Source: Bacillota bacterium
Lineage (GTDB): Bacteria; Bacillota; Clostridia; Lachnospirales; Lachnospiraceae
DNA: 10,430 nt
NCBI GenBank assembly: GCA_023418475.1
Contig: JAEZZO010000012.1
Span: 1 to 10,430 of the forward strand
Reading direction: 5' to 3'
The translations under genes and the position numbers were made by a program. The notes beneath the pieces are model-generated. The model saw only the letters and a program-made list of their open reading frames with translations. It had not been told where the DNA came from and made no database searches. Positions 6,478 to 10,430 of this stretch are shown piece by piece; positions within the stretch are counted from its first letter, which is position 1, and each line of letters begins with the position of its first letter.

Positions 6478-8204
6478 AGACTGAATACCTCCTCCAAACT
6501 ACCAGCGAGTTCCGTTTCCATATCCATAATTTCTGCCATGATTTCATCAGAAGGCTGCGGGGATTCATATTTATAAAAATATCGTGTAAATGGAATTTCA
6601 TAGCCAATCTTTGATTTCTTTTTATCAACCCATGCATCAGGTACAAAAGGTAATACTTCTCTCTTAAAAAAATCATCAATACTATCCTTTAGCGGTACAT
6701 TTTCAGTATCTCTTAAAGCAGAATCTGGTTGTTTTTTACCATTCTTCAAAATCAACTCTCCATCTTCATTTCGAAGTGGTCTTTCTACTACTATCTTTGT
6801 ATACCCTAAATCTTCATTATCATATATTTGACTTATATCATTGGCACAGAAGTTTCCATATATCTGTGTGATTTCTGATATAGCATTTTCTGGAATATCA
6901 TTTCGTTTATTGCCCAAAGCTTTGCGACGTTTCTCATACAACCCATTCGCATTAATAAGTTGCACTTTTCCTTCTCGCTTTGTTCCACCCTTTTTATTGG
7001 AAAGAACCCAGATATATGTAGCAATACCTGTGTTATAAAAAATATCATTTGGCAACGCTATAATTGCCTCAAGCAAATCATTTTCTAATATATATTTACG
7101 AATATCTGAAGGGCCACTCCCCGCATCTCCCGTAAATAATGGAGATCCATTATGAATTATTGCAATACGACTTCCTCCCTCTTTAGGTTCCTTCATCTTA
7201 GAAAGTGCTGTTAGCAAAAACAACATTTGTCCATCTGAAGCTGCAGGTAATCCTATACCAAAACGTCCTGCAAAACCACGTTTAGCTTCAGCTTCTACTT
7301 TTGTCTTTTCATTTTTCCATTCTCTACCAAATGGTGGGTTTGACAATATATAATCAAATTTCTGTCCTTCAAATCTGTCATCTGATAATGTGTTTCCGTC
7401 TTTGATAAAATCAGCATTATTGCCTTTTATAAGCATATCTGCCTTACAGATAGCAAAAGTTTGATCATTCAATTCTTGCCCAAACACCATAAGCTCAGTG
7501 GATGCATTTAATTCATGAAGATATTCTTCTGCTACCGATAGCATTCCTCCTGTCCCACAGGCTGGATCATATATAGTCTTTGCAACATTGCTTCCAGAAA
7601 GAATATCATTATCATCATAAAATAATATATTAACCATAAGACGAATCACTTCACGTGGGGTATAATGTTGACCTGCATCCTCATTATGAGCTTCAGAAAA
7701 TCTTCGGATAATTTCTTCAAATATATATCCCATTTCCAAATTTGAAATAACTGATGGATGTAGATTTGCTTTCGGCATAGTAAATTCTTTTATCACAATA
7801 TATAGAATTCCCTTATTTGCCATTGTAGTTATATGCCCATCAAATTTAAATTTTTCGATTATATCCTGAACATTTTCAGAAAATCCATTTAGATAATCAC
7901 GAAAGTTTGTTTCAATATTATCTGGATCATCAAGCAACTTTTCAAATGTGTATTTACTTGTATTATAAAACGTGTAGCCCGAAGCCTTACGAAGCAAAAT
8001 GTCTTTCATCGGAAGTTTTTTAACTTCCTCATACTTGTTCAATACGTCATTTTTTTTTTCTTCTAATATGCAGTCAAATCGTCTAATTACAGTCAACGGT
8101 AAAATAACTTCTCCATATTCATGTGGTTTATATACACCTGTTAATTTATCTGCAATTGCCCAAATCAGGGCAGCCTTTTCACTTACATTAGCACTCAAGC
8201 TCAT
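6474..8204 (-). CDS. hsdM: Type I restriction enzyme methyltransferase subunit HsdM
   Basis: HsdM transfers a methyl group from S-adenosylmethionine to N6 of adenine in the target chosen by HsdS, protecting host DNA. At 576 residues it is somewhat longer than EcoKI HsdM (529). The N-terminal HsdM helical domain is about 1-140. GQHYTPREV (178-186) is the usual lead-in to the catalytic domain. Motif I DPACGTGGM (213-221) binds the cofactor, and NPPFG (289-293) is the catalytic N-P-P-[FY] motif of N6-adenine methylases. The C-terminal extension (about 440-576) probably contacts HsdS. The ATG overlaps the upstream regulator stop (ATGA) and has GGAGG at 8214-8218. The gene ends in a second ATGA overlap with hsdS. 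A run of ten A residues in codons 48-52 is a possible slippage site. All motifs are intact and the frame is open as sequenced. Confidence 0.98.
   Translation of the reverse strand: MSLSANVSEKAALIWAIADKLTGVYKPHEYGEVILPLTVIRRFDCILEEKKNDVLNKYEEVKKLPMKDILLRKASGYTFYNTSKYTFEKLLDDPDNIETNFRDYLNGFSENVQDIIEKFKFDGHITTMANKGILYIVIKEFTMPKANLHPSVISNLEMGYIFEEIIRRFSEAHNEDAGQHYTPREVIRLMVNILFYDDNDILSGSNVAKTIYDPACGTGGMLSVAEEYLHELNASTELMVFGQELNDQTFAICKADMLIKGNNADFIKDGNTLSDDRFEGQKFDYILSNPPFGREWKNEKTKVEAEAKRGFAGRFGIGLPAASDGQMLFLLTALSKMKEPKEGGSRIAIIHNGSPLFTGDAGSGPSDIRKYILENDLLEAIIALPNDIFYNTGIATYIWVLSNKKGGTKREGKVQLINANGLYEKRRKALGNKRNDIPENAISEITQIYGNFCANDISQIYDNEDLGYTKIVVERPLRNEDGELILKNGKKQPDSALRDTENVPLKDSIDDFFKREVLPFVPDAWVDKKKSKIGYEIPFTRYFYKYESPQPSDEIMAEIMDMETELAGSLEEVFSL
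8050..8059 (-). repeat. A10 homopolymer inside hsdM
   Basis: Ten consecutive A residues on the minus strand (T on plus) span hsdM codons 48-52, encoding E-K-K-N. The frame is open as sequenced. A change of one base in replication or transcription would truncate HsdM shortly after residue 52. Confidence 0.9.
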
Positions 8205-8437
8205 TTCAAAGTTCCTCCATTTTTAAGTTCAATTTTTTCTCCATTTGGTAACACAAATGTCTGTGTATATGCAATATTTAATTTATCAGCTATCTCAACA
8301 AGTTCTTTATCTGTAATCGTTCCACGTTTTAGTTTTGCATTAAAATTTTGTGGCGACTGCCCAATGCGTCTTGCAAGTTCAGATATACTGATGTCCATCC
8401 TGACACATAATATTTTGATTTGCTCAGTTGTTGTCAT
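8201..8437 (-). CDS. Small XRE-type helix-turn-helix regulator of the RM operon
   Basis: This 78-residue protein is a single Cro/CI-type DNA-binding domain. Residues 16-40 (ISISELARRIGQSPQNFNAKLKRG) have the XRE pattern, with recognition helix around SPQNFNAKLKR. A second helical stretch, DKELVEIADKLNI, follows. The short tail YTQTFVLPNGEKIEL looks like a beta hairpin that might dimerise. It is the first gene of the operon. It starts 26 bases after the predicted transcription start, has an excellent ribosome binding site, and overlaps hsdM by 4 bp. The promoter in front of it lies within inverted repeats. I infer an autoregulatory controller that limits restriction or lets methylation come first when the element enters a new host, comparable in role to the C proteins of type II systems. 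Whether it represses or activates cannot be told from sequence. Confidence 0.88.
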   Translation of the reverse strand: MTTTEQIKILCVRMDISISELARRIGQSPQNFNAKLKRGTITDKELVEIADKLNIAYTQTFVLPNGEKIELKNGGTLK

Positions 8438-8443
8438 TGCACA

Positions 8444-8451
8444 CCTCCTTT
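8444..8451 (-). promoter_or_regulatory. Strong ribosome binding site of the XRE regulator
   Basis: AAAGGAGG on the minus strand, 6 bases before the ATG at 8437, is a near-perfect Shine-Dalgarno sequence. It is the best in the window and fits the first gene of the operon. Confidence 0.85.
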
Positions 8452-8458
8452 AACAAAC

Positions 8459-8512
8459 TCTTGATATCAATTGTAAACGAAATCGTTTATATTTACAATT
8501 TAAATATCAAGA
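8459..8512. repeat. Nested inverted repeats over the RM promoter, probable operator
   Basis: Three perfect inverted repeats are nearly concentric. The outer arms are TCTTGATAT (8459-8467) and ATATCAAGA (8504-8512), 9 bp each. The middle arms are AATTGTAAA (8469-8477) and TTTACAATT (8492-8500), also 9 bp. The inner arms are TAAACGA (8474-8480) and TCGTTTA (8483-8489), 7 bp separated by 2 bp. Together they cover both promoter boxes and the spacer. This is the layout expected of an operator for a dimeric XRE protein, and the gene for one starts 21 bp downstream. Confidence 0.7.
8470..8498 (-). promoter_or_regulatory. Promoter of the type I RM operon
   Basis: On the minus strand, -35 TTGTAA (8493-8498) and -10 TACAAT (8470-8475) are separated by exactly 17 bp. 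Both are close to the housekeeping sigma consensus. Transcription should start near 8463, giving a leader of about 26 bases before the regulator ATG. The upstream DNA is rich in A/T tracts, which would help polymerase binding. Confidence 0.65.
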
Positions 8513-8517
8513 TAACT

Positions 8518-8545
8518 GAAAAATAATAATCGAAAAATAATAATC
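8518..8545. repeat. Perfect 14-bp tandem duplication upstream of the RM promoter
   Basis: GAAAAATAATAATC occurs twice without a gap (8518-8531 and 8532-8545). It lies 20 to 47 bp upstream of the -35 box, where UP elements or activator sites are found. The rest of the stretch 8438-8619 holds only the operator, promoter, ribosome binding site and terminator; I see no gene or RNA there. Confidence 0.85.
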
Positions 8546-8578
8546 TCTTAAAACAACTTAAAATATATTGTTTATTTA

Positions 8579-8611
8579 TCTGAGGTGATAAATGAACCTT
8601 ACCACCTCAGA
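8579..8611 (-). terminator. Stem-loop terminator after the relaxase gene
   Basis: TCTGAGGTGGTAA and TTATCACCTCAGA on the minus strand form a 13-bp stem with a 7-base loop, beginning 8 bases after the relaxase stop. One pair is G-U in the minus-strand RNA but would be an A-C mismatch in a plus-strand RNA, which favours a role in the relaxase transcript. The following sequence (TAAATAAACAAT) is A/T rich but lacks a true U run. It may therefore be an inefficient terminator or a 3'-end stabilising hairpin. It separates the relaxase from the RM operon. Confidence 0.6.
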
Positions 8612-8619
8612 AATAGATG

Positions 8620-10419
8620 CTATCTTTGTCGTTCAGAATAGACTTTTCTATATTTAGTTTCTTCAGATTGCAAACTTTCCAGCCTACAATACTCTTCTGT
8701 TTCATCCGAAATATACTGATAAGTAATTCCGATTGACTTAAGCTTTTCATGAAATTGTTTAATAGAAACAAGCATATCCTTATTATCAATTCCAATCCAT
8801 TCAGCCTTTTCTTTATCTGTCATGGTTTCATAAATTTCTTTTGTAACAACTTGAACCTGTTCTTTTGGTGTTTCCACTTTCTTAACAATTTCAGAAGCAA
8901 CATTGACTTCCTTATCAGAATACTCACTAACTGGATCAGTTTCCTCGGTAACCGCTACTTTTGCACCAGAATCCGCTTTGAACGTCTGTTCCTTATTATC
9001 TGTAATAAGATCATAGCTATCATCCATTCTCCAATTTGCGCTCTCAGAAAAATCCTTACTTTCCGCAACATTGACCTTATCATTTCTCTTCTCATCAAGG
9101 AACTTCTTTTCCTGCTTCTTCAAATACCAAGGCTTTTTAGGAACTTTCACATCATACACATTTCCAATTTCAACACTCTCTGGAACAAAAAGACCCACAT
9201 AAAGTACTTCTTTCAGACAACGATCTCCAATCTTGATTTCTTTCTGTAGTCTCTTCTTTTCCAGTTTTATATCATCTAGCTGCTTCCGATAATCTGGTTC
9301 TGTAGAAATAATAGAATCCCAATCATGATTACGAGTTGACTTTCTCTTAATCTCCGCTCGATTCAGGTACAATGATTTCTGTTTCTCTGTCAGCCGTTCC
9401 AAATCATACTTTGCTAATCCAATAATCCCTGCTATATCCGTAACACTCTTTACATCTTTTCGACAAAGAAATAAGTATTCCTCCTGTAACATATGCATCC
9501 GCTCCAAATCCTCTTTAAAACAGGCTGATTTATACTGGAATCTGCATTTCTCTACCACACGCATGCGATAAATCTTCCCATAAAACTTCTGCTGATAAGA
9601 ATTCTTTGGCTTTTGCAAATACCTAACATCAGGTGTTAATATCCTCGGTGACTCATATTGATATCTTCCTTTTTCAAAAAACACTTGCAGATTTTCTTTG
9701 GAAAATTCTTCACTAATACTCTCTAATCTCCGAAATCTTTTCATATTCTCTGCTTTAACAGCCAGATGAGCACCTTGTTTTAAGACATATCCTAATTCCT
9801 CTAACAGATAAAGGAAATGTTCATAATCATCTGCTACACCACGACAATATTTCACATCCGCTTCTATAAACTCACCCCAAGACCGTTCCTTTTCCCACTG
9901 TTTCCGATTCATATTCACCGGATCTTTGCTGTACTCTGCTGGCATTATAGAAAGACCATATTTCTCACATAATTGATTCGTAATCGGCTGAATCTGATGC
10001 TTCCAGTCTCCCTTCTTATATTCGTATTTCTTACCAGTATTCATATTAACACTGTTAAAGACCAGATGTCCGTGACAATGCTCCTTATCAGAGTGAACTC
10101 TATACACCGCTTCATAATCATCGCCCAAAAACTTCTGTGTAAATTCCCTCATAAGTTCTAATAACTGTTCTGGTGTTCCTTCGCCCGGTGGGCAGGATAT
10201 CACAAAATGATATCCCTGCCTTCCTCCCATCTTTCCATATAATTCTTTGGTTCCAACCATCTGTTCAAAAGCAAACTTTGGAACACAATTCCATCCACCA
10301 ACTAGAACGCCACTTTCTGTCTTGGATTCATTCATAATATAGTCCAAAGCATGTTTCAGATGATTTGTGATTTTCCCCTTCTTTCCAGCTCCTATATTCA
10401 TAATCTTGGTTATCGCCAT
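8620..10419 (-). CDS. MOB(P)-like relaxase of an integrative/mobilizable element
   Basis: Relaxases nick one strand at oriT, stay attached through a tyrosine, and lead the strand into a recipient during conjugation. The 599-residue protein has the expected N-terminal nuclease domain (about 1-160). Y27 in ALDYIMN, followed by ESKT, is the probable catalytic tyrosine. HFVISCPPGE (71-80) is a conserved strand. H109-x4-H114-C-H116-G-H118 followed by LVFNSVN is the metal-binding three-histidine motif. The middle (about 180-400) is helical and basic, and the tail (about 440-530) is acidic and low in complexity. The family is typical of conjugative and mobilizable elements in Clostridia. The ATG at 10419 gives the standard N-terminus MAITKI. 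Only 11 bases lie upstream in the window, so its ribosome binding site, a mobC-like accessory gene and oriT cannot be judged. A stem-loop follows the stop. The frame is intact with all histidines present, so it should be functional. Confidence 0.93.
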   Translation of the reverse strand: MAITKIMNIGAGKKGKITNHLKHALDYIMNESKTESGVLVGGWNCVPKFAFEQMVGTKELYGKMGGRQGYHFVISCPPGEGTPEQLLELMREFTQKFLGDDYEAVYRVHSDKEHCHGHLVFNSVNMNTGKKYEYKKGDWKHQIQPITNQLCEKYGLSIMPAEYSKDPVNMNRKQWEKERSWGEFIEADVKYCRGVADDYEHFLYLLEELGYVLKQGAHLAVKAENMKRFRRLESISEEFSKENLQVFFEKGRYQYESPRILTPDVRYLQKPKNSYQQKFYGKIYRMRVVEKCRFQYKSACFKEDLERMHMLQEEYLFLCRKDVKSVTDIAGIIGLAKYDLERLTEKQKSLYLNRAEIKRKSTRNHDWDSIISTEPDYRKQLDDIKLEKKRLQKEIKIGDRCLKEVLYVGLFVPESVEIGNVYDVKVPKKPWYLKKQEKKFLDEKRNDKVNVAESKDFSESANWRMDDSYDLITDNKEQTFKADSGAKVAVTEETDPVSEYSDKEVNVASEIVKKVETPKEQVQVVTKEIYETMTDKEKAEWIGIDNKDMLVSIKQFHEKLKSIGITYQYISDETEEYCRLESLQSEETKYRKVYSERQR

Positions 10420-10430
10420 AACTGAATCAA

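Noticed and set aside
6458..6679. Minus-strand open frame of 73 codons over the hsdM/hsdS junction
   Set aside because: It is an out-of-frame shadow of the hsdM 3' end; both flanking genes are intact and overlap by ATGA.
8607..8795. Minus-strand open frame of 62 codons overlapping the end of the relaxase gene
   Set aside because: It is a different frame inside the relaxase coding region, running into the terminator hairpin, with no sign of independent coding.
8749..9249. Plus-strand open frame of 166 codons opposite the relaxase gene
   Set aside because: It is rich in F, I, L and N in the way antisense frames of AT-rich genes are. It has no family resemblance and lies wholly inside an intact relaxase gene.
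1..10430. CRISPR array, tRNA, rRNA or insertion sequence
   Set aside because: No regularly spaced repeats, no cloverleaf-like or ribosomal sequence and no transposase gene were seen; nearly all of the window is accounted for by the listed genes.

Overview
This AT-rich window looks like Clostridia (Bacillota), probably a gut Lachnospiraceae-type genome. The strong GGAGG ribosome binding sites, the relaxase family and the protein style all fit; the exact genus cannot be read from the sequence. Every gene I accept lies on the minus strand, so the biology reads from right to left.

Right end (8620-10419): a relaxase of the MOB(P)-like type found on integrative and conjugative or mobilizable elements of Bacillota. 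A strong stem-loop at 8579-8611 closes it. No other transfer genes, oriT or attachment site are visible, so the mobile element must continue beyond the right edge.

Centre (about 8550 down to 1590): a complete type I restriction-modification operon under its own control region. That region (8459-8545) holds a good promoter (TTGTAA, 17 bp, TACAAT) buried inside nested inverted repeats, with a perfect 14-bp tandem duplication upstream. The gene order is XRE-type regulator, hsdM, hsdS, a 192-residue HEPN-like protein, then hsdR. Adjacent genes overlap by 4 bp (ATGA), are 2 bp apart, or overlap by 1 bp (TAATG), so translation is probably coupled throughout.

Left part: a 359-residue protein starts 12 bp after hsdR and carries a PD-(D/E)xK nuclease signature. 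After a 101-bp gap comes a small acidic protein of unknown function (88-396), followed by a weak hairpin.

Working model: HsdM, HsdS and HsdR methylate and cut DNA according to the HsdS target site, and the small regulator probably times the operon by binding the palindromic promoter. The unusual part is what rides with it. A putative HEPN ribonuclease sits between hsdS and hsdR, the slot held by the anticodon nuclease gene prrC in the E. coli prr locus, and an extra putative nuclease follows hsdR. This suggests a layered defence island, with DNA restriction first and RNA-targeting growth arrest as backup, carried on a transferable element. The HEPN and PD-(D/E)xK assignments rest on short motifs read by eye.
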